DNA of 64,000 nt from Thermophagus xiamenensis (GCF_900112795.1 NZ_FONA01000009.1:103658-167657); one strand, 5' to 3'; shown: positions 1 through 10,006, counted from the first letter of the stretch. Notes: generated by a model from the letters alone, not told the origin. Numbers and translations: made by a program.

Positions 1-1
1 C

Positions 2-91
2 AGCCAAACAAGCGACAATGTTTATGGACTTGACAATGGACGATATCCGGCACCTAGAATCTTCATTTTCGGGTTAAACGTTGCATTTTAA
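2..91 (+). CDS. SusC-family TonB-dependent receptor, C-terminal end only
   Basis: The window opens inside a gene; only the last 29 codons and the TAA stop are present. The peptide ends in RIFIFGLNVAF, an aromatic-terminated strand typical of the last beta strand of outer-membrane TonB-dependent receptors. The next gene is a SusD homologue 45 bases downstream, the invariant partner of SusC in Bacteroidota. In these loci SusC is the outer-membrane barrel that imports oligosaccharides and SusD is its lid. The identification rests on this short terminus and the neighbour, since the plug and barrel are outside the window. Confidence 0.8.
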   Translation, partial: SQTSDNVYGLDNGRYPAPRIFIFGLNVAF

Positions 92-136
92 AACATTAAC
101 TGAATCTCTCTCTTAATGAATTAAAAACATAAAAAA

Positions 137-1837
137 ATGAAAAAAATAGCACCCCATAAAATCATTTGGCTCTTTACAGGTCTGTGGTTGGCTACCTCTT
201 CCTGTGAAGACTTTTTGGACAGACCAACAGAAGACTCTTATACCATTGATAATTTTTATCAAACGGATGAACAGTGTTTTCAAGCTGCTAATGTATTATA
301 CAATTCACCCTGGTACGACTTTCAAAGAGGATTTCTGTGGATTGGTGATCAACTAGCTGGAAATATATATACCGGAACTGAAACCATATATCAAAATTTT
401 AATCTCAACTCAAGCAATGAAGATTTGGTCAATGCTTCTAACTCGTTATGGCTGGTAAATGGTCACTGTAATGCGGTAATTGAAAACATTGCTGCCAAAT
501 CCGGTCCAAATGTTAGCCAGGAAGCAAAAAATACAGTCACCGGCGAGGCTATGACAATGAAAGCTTTGGCTTATTTCTACCTTGCCAGGATTTGGGGGGC
601 AGTTCCAATCATTCATAGTAACACCCAAATTATTGGTCAGGGAAATGCGACAAGCCTTAAAAGAAATAACCTCGAAGATGTTTATGAATATATTGAACGA
701 ACCCTGCTAAAAGCAATCGAATTATTGCCTGAAGAAAATAAGGAAGGGCGTATTAACAAATATTCAGCCATGGGCTTGCTTTCAAAAGTATATCTTACCC
801 GTTCCGGGCTTGGAATGAATGGAACCAGAAATCAGGAATATCTGGACCTCGCAAAACAATATGCCAAAACGGTGATTGACGAATATCCGGGCTCTCTGGA
901 GCCAGTTTACAGTAACCTTTTCCGCATCAGCACTGGCAACTTTAACTCTGAAAATCTCATTTCCTGGCGTTGGACTATTTCAGATACGTGGACCTCACAA
1001 AATTCTATTCAGTCTGACGTCGCACTTAATAATTTTACCGGCATTGCCGGCGACACATGGGGATCCTGGAGGGGCGTAACCATCGATCTTCAAAACCTCT
1101 TTGGTGAAAATGCCCTTAGTCCCACCCGTCAAAATGACGATACACGACGAAAAGCCACCATGATGATGTGGAACGACCATTACGATTATTTCTGGCGGCA
1201 CGTGGGCGGCTTCACAGCTACCATGGACAATGACAACAATGTGGCCGGAGCTGTTTTTGGAGTTCCTACCGGCGGTTTCATGGTTAAACATATCGTGGGA
1301 CACTATGAAGGTGATCATGCAGCAGAAAATGGCAATCTAGGGCAACGAATGGCAACGGATCTGGCTACTCATATTCTGAGACTGGCCGATATTTATCTCA
1401 TTTATGCCGAAGCCATTCTTGGAAACAATGAAACCACCACCGACCCGGAAGCATTGAAGTATTTCAATGCCGTCAGACAGAGAGCCATCCCCGACGCCGA
1501 TCCCGTCACGGAACTTTCTTTCGAAATGATTTTCAATGAGCGAAGAAAAGAATTCGCCCTGGAAGGGGATAATTGGTATGACTATGTGCGTCTTTCATAC
1601 TATAATCCCGAATTGGCTCGCCAATGGATCAATCAACAGGAAAGAGGTAGTTATGAAGGTGACCTGTATGGCTATTACAAAGGAGAAGTCGATGCTTCCA
1701 GCATCTCAATAAATTCATTCAAGGTTAATATAACCAACGACGATTTTACACTTCCTTTCCCCGACATCGATTTGTCCATGAACCCTAATCTAAGCGAAGA
1801 TCCTGTTCCATTCGATTTCAGTACCATCCCTTATTAA
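137..1837 (+). CDS. SusD/RagB-family glycan-binding lipoprotein
   Basis: 566 residues with a lipoprotein signal peptide; the lipobox Cys is residue 23 (ATSSC), followed by the FLDRPTEDSYT segment usual in SusD proteins. The N-terminal half has the helical TPR-like pattern (EAMTMKALAYFYLARIWGAVP) and the C-terminal part has the family motif FNERRKEFALEGDNWYDYVR near residue 470. Length fits the family. SusD homologues sit on the cell surface, cap the SusC transporter and bind the glycan. The position directly after a SusC end and before two surface glycan-binding proteins and mannan hydrolases implies beta-mannan oligosaccharides as ligand, which is inferred from context rather than from binding residues. 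Confidence 0.95.
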   Translation: MKKIAPHKIIWLFTGLWLATSSCEDFLDRPTEDSYTIDNFYQTDEQCFQAANVLYNSPWYDFQRGFLWIGDQLAGNIYTGTETIYQNFNLNSSNEDLVNASNSLWLVNGHCNAVIENIAAKSGPNVSQEAKNTVTGEAMTMKALAYFYLARIWGAVPIIHSNTQIIGQGNATSLKRNNLEDVYEYIERTLLKAIELLPEENKEGRINKYSAMGLLSKVYLTRSGLGMNGTRNQEYLDLAKQYAKTVIDEYPGSLEPVYSNLFRISTGNFNSENLISWRWTISDTWTSQNSIQSDVALNNFTGIAGDTWGSWRGVTIDLQNLFGENALSPTRQNDDTRRKATMMMWNDHYDYFWRHVGGFTATMDNDNNVAGAVFGVPTGGFMVKHIVGHYEGDHAAENGNLGQRMATDLATHILRLADIYLIYAEAILGNNETTTDPEALKYFNAVRQRAIPDADPVTELSFEMIFNERRKEFALEGDNWYDYVRLSYYNPELARQWINQQERGSYEGDLYGYYKGEVDASSISINSFKVNITNDDFTLPFPDIDLSMNPNLSEDPVPFDFSTIPY

Positions 1838-1947
1838 GGAAGCAACAATGAAACCAATACCATATTTCTTGGGCTTACAAACAAAAAAATAAATAGTCAT
1901 TGGTTATCATGATATTAAAACCTAATTAACAACAAAAAACTGAAATA

Positions 1948-3219
1948 ATGAACAATATAAAACAGCAATTGAAAAGAAGTACGTCTTTTATGACCGTTGT
2001 ACTGCTTTTATTGTTCGGTACTTTTTCCGGGACAATTCTTAATTCCTGCGATGACGATTCCGACGATGGAGCCGGAGAAGTGCCGGAAATAAAATATATC
2101 CGAATCACTGATCCTATGGCATCGGATTCTCTCGTGGTTCGGGCATTTTTGGGTAGTACCATTGCATTGGTGGGTGATAATCTCGGAGATGTGGTTGAGA
2201 TTTGGTTTAATGACCAAAAGGCAGTTTTAAATGTGAATTATATCACGGATAAAGCCATTATTGTTACCATACCCAATGAGATCCCGGAAGAGGTAACCGA
2301 TCAAATTAAGTTAATCACCCGCAGTGGTGTGGAATACACTTATGATTTCCAGGTACAGGTTCCACAACCTCTGCTCAATTCAATGACATGCGAATATGTA
2401 CCCGACGGGGAAGTGGCTGTTATCAACGGCAATTATTTCCTTGGTGATGAGGAACGACCTCTTCAGGTCTTTTTCCCAGGTAATATTGAAGCGGAAATAG
2501 AGAGTTATACTGTTGACCAGATTCGCGTCATTGTTCCTGAAGGCGTATCGCCCGGCCCCATTACGGTAAAATCCATGTACGGATCAACGCGTTCATCCTT
2601 CTATTTCCGCGACGACAGAAACATTTTCCTCGATTTTGACACCAAGCTGGGTGCCGGCTGGCGATCAGGTGTTACGCAAGCATCCAGTCCCGATGGAGTC
2701 TCCGGTAACTATCTGGCCCTTACCGGAACACTTTCCGACTGGGCTTGGATTGAAGACAACCTTGCCATGAACCTATGGGGCGGTTGGAGTAGCAATCCCG
2801 ACCAACAAAATCCTTTGTTCGATCTGGGACAAAACAGTCTTTCTGATATGGTTCTGAAATTCGAGGTTAATGTAGTAAATCCCTGGGCAGTTGGTTATTT
2901 GCAATGTATCTTTACACCCTATGACATCCCCGGTCCTGATGGAGGAAATGCCTATTATAGTGATACCAGTTTGGGACGTGCCCTCTGGAGACCATGGTTC
3001 GAAATCGGGGATAGTTATCAGACTGAAGGCTGGATTACTGTTTCTATTCCCTTAACGGAGTTCAGATTTTCTCATGACGCTTCTGTCAATAATCTCTCAT
3101 TGACCTATCCTGATGATTTCGGTGGTTTTACCTTTTTTGTCTGGGGACCAGCTTTGGATGCTGAGCTCGAACAGGATCTGTTTATTGCCATTGACAACGT
3201 TAGAGTAGTCCCAAAATAG
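1948..3219 (+). CDS. Surface glycan-binding lipoprotein (IPT/TIG, SGBP type)
   Basis: 423 residues. The signal peptide ends at Cys34 and is followed by a run of Asp (CDDDSDDG), the acidic pattern that directs lipoproteins to the surface in Bacteroidota. Two IPT/TIG-like immunoglobulin modules follow (about residues 45-135 and 140-220). The C-terminal half is rich in Trp and Tyr (WGGWSSNP, RALWRPWFEIG) and ends in a strand reading DLFIAIDNVRVV, as in the carbohydrate-binding domain of SGBP-B proteins of xyloglucan and mannan loci. It lies 110 bases after susD and 25 bases before a second protein of the same type. Likely role: capturing mannan at the surface for SusCD. Ligand specificity is inferred. 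Confidence 0.85.
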   Translation: MNNIKQQLKRSTSFMTVVLLLLFGTFSGTILNSCDDDSDDGAGEVPEIKYIRITDPMASDSLVVRAFLGSTIALVGDNLGDVVEIWFNDQKAVLNVNYITDKAIIVTIPNEIPEEVTDQIKLITRSGVEYTYDFQVQVPQPLLNSMTCEYVPDGEVAVINGNYFLGDEERPLQVFFPGNIEAEIESYTVDQIRVIVPEGVSPGPITVKSMYGSTRSSFYFRDDRNIFLDFDTKLGAGWRSGVTQASSPDGVSGNYLALTGTLSDWAWIEDNLAMNLWGGWSSNPDQQNPLFDLGQNSLSDMVLKFEVNVVNPWAVGYLQCIFTPYDIPGPDGGNAYYSDTSLGRALWRPWFEIGDSYQTEGWITVSIPLTEFRFSHDASVNNLSLTYPDDFGGFTFFVWGPALDAELEQDLFIAIDNVRVVPK

Positions 3220-3244
3220 TTGATAATCCGTTAATCTGTTAATT

Positions 3245-5386
3245 ATGCAAACAAAACACAATATTTTTCAAAGGTACTCATGGTTGCCACTGATCCTTGT
3301 AATCGTTGGGGCTGTCATGTTCATGACATCCTGTGATGACGACGACGATCAAAACAGTGGCAATGTTGAACTGCTAAGCTATGGGCCAATGCCCGTGGCA
3401 CGTGGTGCTGAACTTAGGTTTATCGGTATTAACCTGGACAAGGTGTCGGCCATTATTATTCCGAACAACATCGAAATTAACGCTTCGGAATTTACTTCAC
3501 AGTCGGCGGAACTAATTACCCTTACAGTCCCGCAAACAGCCGAAGAAGGCCTGGTCGTATTGAAAACCCCTCCGGGCGACATTACCACCAAAACACCAAT
3601 TGGCTATTCTGAGCCTATTTCTATCGAAACCTTTTCCCCCGAAACCATTCGACCAGGCGAAGTCCTTACAATTACAGGGGATTACCTGAACTTGGTCAAC
3701 GAAGTCATTTTCACCGACAGAGTCGTTGCCGATACCTCGTCCTTTGAAGCACAAAGCCGAAAGGAACTAAAAGTAATAGTACCCGATGAAGCGCGGACAG
3801 GCATCATTGGCGTTTCCAACGGGGCCGAAGATCCCGTCATCGTCTATACCGAAACGGAGTTAAACGTGACTCTACCTGTTCTGAACGATTTTTCTCCAAA
3901 CCCTGTAAAGGCAGGAAATAACCTGACCATTTCGGGTACCAACCTAGACCTTGTCGTTTCATTTAAATTGGGAAATATTAAAATCGATTCTGCCGAATTT
4001 GTCAGCCATAGCCCGGAGGAAATCGTTGTTACAATTCCTGACAACGCCATGGACGGAAATATTGTTTTATTGCCTGCATCACAAGTAGAAGTGGTTTCGG
4101 AAACAGAGCTTCAAATGATGCTCCCGACTATTTCATCCATCACGCCTACAACGCTCAAGAACGGTGAAATAATAACCGTCACCGGTGAAAACCTGGATCT
4201 TGTCTCTTCCGTCGTTTTTGAAGGCGGCTTTGAAGGAACCATTTTGGATGGTAGAACTGAGACAGAAATTTCGGTTACCACACCCGACGGGGCACTCTCA
4301 GGGGCTGTGGTGTTCAACACCCTGGCACAGAAATCCGTTACGGCCGATGAGCTTACATTCCTGGACCCTGTCCTCACCTCATTTAGTCCTTCTGAAATAA
4401 AACCCAACAATACACTTACCATTACCGGCGAAAACCTTGACTTGGTTGACAAAGTCATATTTAGCGGTGGTGTCGAAGGAGACATCATCAACCAAACCGA
4501 ATCGGAAATAATGGTAACAGTGAAAGTGGGGGCCCAGACCGGTATTTTAACTCTGGTAGCCATTAACGGAGTTGAGGTACCATCTACCGGTGCGGTTACT
4601 ATTCTATCTAACCTTCCCGATGTTACCGGGTATTTGGAAAATAAAGGTACGCCTGGTGAAATTCTTACCATTCTTGGCTCCAACCTAGATCTGATAAAAG
4701 AATTGGTATTCCCGGGCGAAATCAAGGCAACGGCTTACGGTGAAAAAACCGATACCCGTGTTGAAGTCTATGTCCCCGAGCAAGTACTTACCGGAAATGG
4801 TCAGATCCGGGTTATTACTTACGAAGGTGAAGAAGGTCTGTTACCGGTATTATTCTTTGGCGGTGTTGATCAGATTTTTAATCCCGATCTGGTATTTAAC
4901 GATTTTGATGAAGAGGGACACAGTCTTGATTGGGATAACTGGAGTGGGGTGAGCACTCTTATGGACGATGAAAATGGCGTTTCCGGCAAATACCTGAAAG
5001 GCAACACTCAAATCGCCTCGGGAAGTTGGACATGGGTATGGGGTTGTAACCATAACGACGCCTTCCCGAAACCGGAAATCACTGCCGATAATTACCTCGT
5101 AAAAATTGATGTCAAAATTGAAGGAACCATTAGTGATGCCGCCAATAATTTCCAGTTGAAATTATCAGGAATGGATTCTAACTGGTTCAAACTTGGTCTT
5201 CAAAACGATGACACCACCTGGGGTACCGGAAACAGTTGGGTTACCGTCACCTATAGTCTAAGTGAGCTGGGCATTAGTGGAAATATTACCAACAGTGGTG
5301 ACTGGGGATTCATTGTTCAGCCATTCGACAATTTGGATTTCACCAAAATCAGTCTGGATAATTTTAGGTTTGAACCTGCTCCATAG
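3245..5386 (+). CDS. Six-repeat IPT/TIG surface glycan-binding lipoprotein
   Basis: 713 residues; lipobox Cys30 is followed by five Asp. Between about residues 40 and 555 there are six IPT/TIG repeats of roughly 85-95 residues, each starting with a segment like LxxFSPxxIKPG and continuing into GxNLDLV (GINLDKV, GDYLNLV, GTNLDLV, GENLDLV twice, GSNLDLI). After them comes one C-terminal Trp-rich domain (SWTWVWGCNHND near residue 595) ending in ISLDNFRFEP. The architecture is a rigid stalk carrying a glycan-binding tip, longer than the neighbouring binding protein. It is last in the susCD transcription unit, with a terminator 23 bases after the stop. Binding of mannan is inferred from the locus. 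Confidence 0.85.
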   Translation: MQTKHNIFQRYSWLPLILVIVGAVMFMTSCDDDDDQNSGNVELLSYGPMPVARGAELRFIGINLDKVSAIIIPNNIEINASEFTSQSAELITLTVPQTAEEGLVVLKTPPGDITTKTPIGYSEPISIETFSPETIRPGEVLTITGDYLNLVNEVIFTDRVVADTSSFEAQSRKELKVIVPDEARTGIIGVSNGAEDPVIVYTETELNVTLPVLNDFSPNPVKAGNNLTISGTNLDLVVSFKLGNIKIDSAEFVSHSPEEIVVTIPDNAMDGNIVLLPASQVEVVSETELQMMLPTISSITPTTLKNGEIITVTGENLDLVSSVVFEGGFEGTILDGRTETEISVTTPDGALSGAVVFNTLAQKSVTADELTFLDPVLTSFSPSEIKPNNTLTITGENLDLVDKVIFSGGVEGDIINQTESEIMVTVKVGAQTGILTLVAINGVEVPSTGAVTILSNLPDVTGYLENKGTPGEILTILGSNLDLIKELVFPGEIKATAYGEKTDTRVEVYVPEQVLTGNGQIRVITYEGEEGLLPVLFFGGVDQIFNPDLVFNDFDEEGHSLDWDNWSGVSTLMDDENGVSGKYLKGNTQIASGSWTWVWGCNHNDAFPKPEITADNYLVKIDVKIEGTISDAANNFQLKLSGMDSNWFKLGLQNDDTTWGTGNSWVTVTYSLSELGISGNITNSGDWGFIVQPFDNLDFTKISLDNFRFEPAP

Positions 5387-5404
5387 CTTTGTGTTTCTTC
5401 AAAA

Positions 5405-5437
5405 ATAGCAGGGGCCTTTCACGAGCCCCTGTTATTT
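5405..5437 (+). terminator. Rho-independent-type hairpin after the glycan-binding genes
   Basis: Arms ATAGCAGGGGC and GCCCCTGTTAT flank a short loop, followed by a weak T tract. It separates the susCD and binding-protein genes from the GH26 gene 31 bases further on. Partial read-through here would give more transport and binding transcript than enzyme transcript. Confidence 0.75.
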
Positions 5438-5467
5438 CCTAAATATTGTCCTACAATCTTTTAGAAT

Positions 5468-6841
5468 ATGTTAAAAATAGGTTGGATTCTTTGTTTACTT
5501 TTCTTTTTATCCGTAGGTTGTTCCCATGACGCCGGAGAAAAACCAATTCCTCCTGTTTTGGAAAGTACTAATCCTGTTGACGGAGCTGAGGAGGTCCCTA
5601 TAAATGCTGAGGTATCTGTCACATTTGATGAAGTGGTTCATATAAATGAAAAGGTAGCCATCACAGTGAACGGGATTCCCGTATCGGCCAATGCTTCTTT
5701 CCGGAAAGTAATATTAAACACGGAACTGGAATATGGTACTCATTATACGGTTATCGTTCCGCCAGGAGCTGTAATAAACACTTTGGATGTACCCTCAAAA
5801 AACGAAATAAGATTCTCTTTTACTACTCAAGCACCGGTTATTATTAAAGAAAAGCTTGCTGTTTCCAATCCCTCTCCCGAAGCTCAAAACGTTTATAATT
5901 TCCTCAAGGAAATTTATGGTACATCCATTATTTCGGCCACCATGGCCAATGTAAACTGGAACATTAATGAGGCGGAATGGGTACGGTTACACACAGGGAA
6001 ATATCCCGCCATGGCCAACTTTGATTATATCCATTTACCCTATTCACCTTCCAATTGGATTGATTACTCCAACACCCAGATAGTGGAAGAGTGGTGGCAA
6101 AACAAGGGGCTGGTAGGCGCCTGCTGGCACTGGTTAGTTCCGGTATCCCAAGGAGCTACGGAATACACCTACCGCCCCTCCGAAACATCTTTCCGCGCAG
6201 CCAATGCCACTGTTGAAGGAACATGGGAAAACGAGGTGCTAAATGCCGACCTGAATAAAGTTGCCGGTTACCTAAAACTACTTTCTGACAAGAATATTCC
6301 TGTTATCTGGCGCCCTCTTCATGAAGCGGCTGGGAACATTTATGAGTATAATGACGGTACTGCCTGGTTTTGGTGGGGATATGACGGCGCTGAGGCATTT
6401 AAAAAATTATGGATCTATATGTTTAATTACTTTGAAGCACAGGGTTTGAACAACCTCATCTGGGTATGGACAACACAAACCAACGATGAAGATTTCTATC
6501 CCGGTGATGACTATGTGGATATCATTGGCAGGGATATTTATGATGTATCGGATGTCTCGGTTATCTCCGCACAATTTGAAACCATCCAGACGGATTATCC
6601 CGACAAAATCATCACGTTAAGTGAAATGGGCGGTGTTCCGCACATCTCTGACCAGTGGGCATCACTGGCCAAATGGTCTTGGTTCATGCCCTGGTACGAT
6701 TATGAACGAACCAATAATCCCAATAGTGCAAATTTTAACGGGACTGACCATGAATTCGCCGACATCGCATGGTGGCAAAATGCGTTCAATGATGATGCGG
6801 TAATTTCCAGAGATGAAATGCCTGACTTAAAACAACATTAA
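5468..6841 (+). CDS. GH26 endo-beta-mannanase, lipoprotein with N-terminal Ig domain
   Basis: 457 residues, lipobox Cys18. Residues about 30-120 form a bacterial Ig-like (Big_5) module (STNPVDGAEEVPINAEVSVTF). The rest is a GH26 catalytic barrel: the acid/base is Glu286 in RPLHEAAG and the nucleophile is Glu386 in ITLSEMGG, with Trp-rich subsites (YNDGTAWFWWGYDG). GH26 enzymes hydrolyse internal beta-1,4-mannosidic bonds with retention. A lipid anchor plus Ig spacer suggests a surface enzyme making the first cuts in mannan. It differs clearly from the second GH26 at 8891, so the two probably act at different stages or places. Confidence 0.9.
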   Translation: MLKIGWILCLLFFLSVGCSHDAGEKPIPPVLESTNPVDGAEEVPINAEVSVTFDEVVHINEKVAITVNGIPVSANASFRKVILNTELEYGTHYTVIVPPGAVINTLDVPSKNEIRFSFTTQAPVIIKEKLAVSNPSPEAQNVYNFLKEIYGTSIISATMANVNWNINEAEWVRLHTGKYPAMANFDYIHLPYSPSNWIDYSNTQIVEEWWQNKGLVGACWHWLVPVSQGATEYTYRPSETSFRAANATVEGTWENEVLNADLNKVAGYLKLLSDKNIPVIWRPLHEAAGNIYEYNDGTAWFWWGYDGAEAFKKLWIYMFNYFEAQGLNNLIWVWTTQTNDEDFYPGDDYVDIIGRDIYDVSDVSVISAQFETIQTDYPDKIITLSEMGGVPHISDQWASLAKWSWFMPWYDYERTNNPNSANFNGTDHEFADIAWWQNAFNDDAVISRDEMPDLKQH

Positions 6842-7334
6842 AGGGATAACATAACATTGGCGATACTTCATGGCCCGTAACATATACTTTTAGATTCGGT
6901 AATGAAACATATGAAAATTTTATATCTCATTGCCTGTAAAAACAGGAAATTCTCATGGAACGAGCATGACTCCAAAAGGTTAATACAACAAGTACATTTG
7001 CTAATTAAATGCAGAAGCTGAAGTGCACAAGCAGAATGAAGAAGGTGAATTTTTCAATTCTATGACTTTGTAGGATAGTAGTTTTCTCATTCAACTGAGA
7101 TTATGCCAGGCTTTTAGTCCTAGACACGAGCTCAGTCGATTGAAATTGAAGGGTGAATGTTAGACATAACAAGCTTTAGCCAACCACATAAGTTCATTTT
7201 ATGCAAATAAAAAAGGAAAACACAACAAATACTATAATCAAATGAAAAAATCGTACTTGGAACAATATTAAAAATTCCTGTATTTAGCGTATGGTAAGTT
7301 CTTAGTTTTCTTTTTTTCTAAATATTTCTGCAAT
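6842..7334. other. 493-base intergenic gap with a decayed dispersed-repeat copy
   Basis: No convincing gene. At 6954-7000 a segment reads GAACGAGCATGAC and continues as the left half of the dispersed repeat described at 8686, with about 50 recognisable bases. A possible decayed right half lies at 7169-7210 (CTTTAG, then CCAA, then ATTTTATGC). The sequence between them is unlike other copies, so this copy may be split by another insertion. A promoter for the GH27 gene is expected here, but no clear TAnnTTTG match was found near its start. Confidence 0.4.
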
Positions 7335-8549
7335 ATGAATTCAAAAACAAGTTGCCTTGGAATCTTTATTTTTCTTTTCGGAATCCTAATTCAAGCTCAA
7401 AAATTTGAAAAGTTGGCACTTACCCCACCAATGGGATGGAATAGCTGGAACAAATTTGGCTGCGAGGTGAATGAAGAATTGATTCGCAGTATTGCGGATG
7501 CCATGGTGGAAAGCGGTATGAAAGACGCCGGCTATGAATATATTGTGATAGACGACTGTTGGCAGGGTGGCCGTGACAGCCTCGGATTTATCTATCCCGA
7601 TTCTGCCAAATTCCCTAACGGGATGAAAGCTCTTGCTGATTATGTTCATAGTAAAGGACTGAAATTGGGCATCTACTCCGATGCCGGAACAAAAACATGC
7701 GCCGGATATCCGGGAAGCCGTGGATATGAGTACCAGGATGCGCTTCAGTATGCCCTATGGGGCATTGATTACTTAAAATATGACTGGTGTAACACGGAAA
7801 ACATCAATCCCATCGGTGCTTATTCTACCATGAGAGACGCTCTCTACAAGGCAGGTCGTCCCATTCTTTTCAGCATGTGTGAATGGGGCACCAGCAAACC
7901 CTGGGAATGGGCCAAAGACATCGCCCACATGTGGCGAACAACGGGTGATATCTTTATTTGTTGGGATTGTAAACATGACCACGGCGGATGGTACTCCTGG
8001 GGAGTGATGAAAATTCTGGACATGCAGGAGGGACTACGTCAATACGCCGGACCAGGACATTGGAACGACCCAGATATGCTGGAAGTAGGCAACGGATTGT
8101 CGGTTAATGAAGATCGGGCACATTTTTCTATGTGGGCAATGTTGGCGGCACCGCTGATTGCCGGAAATGACCTGAGAAACATGTCGAAAGAGACCGTCGA
8201 AATTCTGACCAATCAGGAAGTTATTGCGGTTAACCAGGATTCTCTTGGGATACAGGGGTTCAAATACAATAGCATTGACAGCCTCGAAACCTGGTTCAAA
8301 CCATTAAGCAACGGTGAGTGGGCTGTTTGTTTCCTAAACAGAAGGGATCAACCTGCTGTGATAAAATTTGACTGGAAAATAGAAAATGTAGTGGATGAAA
8401 TCTTTGGTTTCGAAACAGCATTTAATGAAACAATCTATAACATACGCAATTTATGGGATAAAAAAAATATCGGTAACACCAAAAGAGTTTTCAAGGCTAC
8501 AGTCCCATCGCACGATGTTATTATGCTACGACTCACTCCGCTGAAATAA
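7335..8549 (+). CDS. GH27 alpha-galactosidase
   Basis: 404 residues with a signal peptide (about residues 1-21, ending near IQAQ) and no lipobox. The mature protein begins with the GH27 signature LTPPMGWNSWNKFGC. The predicted nucleophile is Asp150 in YLKYDWCN and the acid/base Asp205 in RTTGDIFI. The conserved IDDCWQ and HWNDPDMLEVGN segments are present, followed by a C-terminal beta domain. Retaining enzymes of this family remove alpha-1,6-galactosyl branches, and between two GH26 mannanases the expected substrate is galactomannan or its oligosaccharides. A signal peptide without a lipid anchor fits a periplasmic enzyme. Confidence 0.93.
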   Translation: MNSKTSCLGIFIFLFGILIQAQKFEKLALTPPMGWNSWNKFGCEVNEELIRSIADAMVESGMKDAGYEYIVIDDCWQGGRDSLGFIYPDSAKFPNGMKALADYVHSKGLKLGIYSDAGTKTCAGYPGSRGYEYQDALQYALWGIDYLKYDWCNTENINPIGAYSTMRDALYKAGRPILFSMCEWGTSKPWEWAKDIAHMWRTTGDIFICWDCKHDHGGWYSWGVMKILDMQEGLRQYAGPGHWNDPDMLEVGNGLSVNEDRAHFSMWAMLAAPLIAGNDLRNMSKETVEILTNQEVIAVNQDSLGIQGFKYNSIDSLETWFKPLSNGEWAVCFLNRRDQPAVIKFDWKIENVVDEIFGFETAFNETIYNIRNLWDKKNIGNTKRVFKATVPSHDVIMLRLTPLK

Positions 8550-8685
8550 AAGTTTATACCTTTAATTAAACAAGCCAGAAAAGCCAAATACCCACCTCAT
8601 TTTTCCAAGCGCTTTCCTTACGAGATGACTTTAATAATTACATTCCAATGACAAGGTTTTCTAGGAATTATAAACAAATAAATTC

Positions 8686-8788
8686 GATGAAACGAGCATG
8701 ACCAAGAAAATTTATCACAACAAGAACATATATAAACTGTAGGTCATGCGAGTTCCATCCAACCAATAACTTAGATAAATTTTATACG
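8686..8788 (+). repeat. Dispersed palindromic repeat, copy A (GACC stem type)
   Basis: About 103 bases. Left arm GAAACGAGCATGACC and right arm GGTCATGCGAGTTCC form an imperfect inverted repeat around an A/T-rich centre that contains CACAA and ATATAAA. A conserved non-palindromic tail follows (CCAATAACTTAGATAA, ending TTTATACGG). It is joined head to tail to copy B. The same sequence recurs at about ten other places in the window. Confidence 0.9.
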
Positions 8789-8895
8789 GATGAAACGAGC
8801 ATGGCGGCTTTAGTCACAAAAGAGCATGTATAAATTTTATTAAGCCATGCGAGTTCCATTAGACCAAAGAATTAATTAAATTATATACTAATGAA
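8789..8895 (+). repeat. Dispersed palindromic repeat, copy B (GGC stem type), ends on GH26 start codon
   Basis: Second unit of a head-to-tail pair. The arms are GCATGGC and GCCATGC, so the stem differs from copy A but stays complementary. Its terminal ATGAA supplies the ATG of the GH26 gene at 8891. The tail differs from inner copies in the way seen in other pair-ending copies (ATTATATAC rather than ATTTTATAC). Confidence 0.9.
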
Positions 8896-10006
8896 AAAAA
8901 TTATCATTACACTATTGACCGTCAACTTAATGATCGCATGTGGTGCCGGTAAATCCTCAGATACCGAAAATAACTCTGCGAAAATCTTATTTAAACAATT
9001 GAAAGCAATTAAAAACAATGGGATCCTTTTCGGGCACCAGGATGATCTGGCTTACGGCATTGGCTGGAAATATGAAGAAGGCCGGTCCGACACCTATGAA
9101 ACGGCAGGTGACTATCCCGCTCTTTTGGGATGGGAGCTGGGAGGTATTGAACTTGGAAGAACAGTTAACCTGGACAGTGTTCCTTTCGAGACAATGCGTC
9201 GTTTGGCCCTGAAGGGATATCAACAGGGTGCCGTCATAACCTTTAGCTGGCATCCCTACAGCCCGCTCGACCCAACAAAAAATGCCTGGACAACCGATAC
9301 CGAGGTTGTCAAACACATCCTTCCCGGAGGAACGCATCATGATGTTTTTAAAAAATACCTGGACCGGGTAGCCCTATTCATGGCTTCCCTAAAAACCGAA
9401 AAAGGCGACCAGATTCCTTTCATTTTCCGTCCCTGGCACGAAATGGATGGCGACTGGTTCTGGTGGGGAAGTTCATTGTGCTCACCGAAAGAATTTAAAC
9501 AACTTTTCAGATTTACCATCGAATATTTGCGCAACCAAAAAGAAATCAATTTCCTTTCGGCATACTCACCCGATAACCGGTTCAATACCGAAGACGAATA
9601 CCTGACCTGGTATCCCGGTAACGATGTGGTAGATATCATTGGTGTGGACAATTACGGTGATTTTCGTCCCGGCACCGAAAACATTGAAGCCGCACGTCAC
9701 AAACTTGAAATTGTGGTCAACTATGCAGAAAAAACCGGTAAGGTGGCTGCCTTCACCGAAACCGGACTGGATAAAATGACAGACTACAAGTGGTTTACTC
9801 AAAAACTTGGAAAGTCAATTTTTAGTGGGAAAACAGCCGATAAAATTGCCTATGTCATGCTTTGGCGAAATGCCGACACCACCCACTTCTTCAGCACTTA
9901 TCCCCACCACCCTTCTGCATCTGACTTCAAAACTTTTGTTAGTAATGAAAAAGTATGGCTGCTAAAGGACTGGAACCAATTTAAACAAAATAACAACCTT
10001 AATTAA
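8891..10006 (+). CDS. GH26 beta-mannanase, mannobiose-forming type
   Basis: 371 residues, lipobox Cys17. GH26 acid/base is Glu184 in RPWHEMDG and the nucleophile is Glu290 in AFTETGLD, with the early FGHQDD and HPYSP segments. It is a compact single-domain enzyme without the Ig module of the GH26 at 5468, resembling the GH26 in the Bacteroides fragilis mannobiose pathway that releases mannobiose and sits beside the same three partners seen here. The start codon lies at the very end of repeat copy B; the next Met (residue 14) would remove the signal peptide, so the first ATG must be used. Mannobiose as product is inferred from neighbours. Confidence 0.9.
   Translation: MKKIIITLLTVNLMIACGAGKSSDTENNSAKILFKQLKAIKNNGILFGHQDDLAYGIGWKYEEGRSDTYETAGDYPALLGWELGGIELGRTVNLDSVPFETMRRLALKGYQQGAVITFSWHPYSPLDPTKNAWTTDTEVVKHILPGGTHHDVFKKYLDRVALFMASLKTEKGDQIPFIFRPWHEMDGDWFWWGSSLCSPKEFKQLFRFTIEYLRNQKEINFLSAYSPDNRFNTEDEYLTWYPGNDVVDIIGVDNYGDFRPGTENIEAARHKLEIVVNYAEKTGKVAAFTETGLDKMTDYKWFTQKLGKSIFSGKTADKIAYVMLWRNADTTHFFSTYPHHPSASDFKTFVSNEKVWLLKDWNQFKQNNNLN

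Noticed and set aside
4111..4725. 204-codon antisense open frame inside the six-repeat binding-protein gene
   Set aside because: It mirrors the repetitive coding sequence on the other strand and shows no domain, signal peptide or start context.
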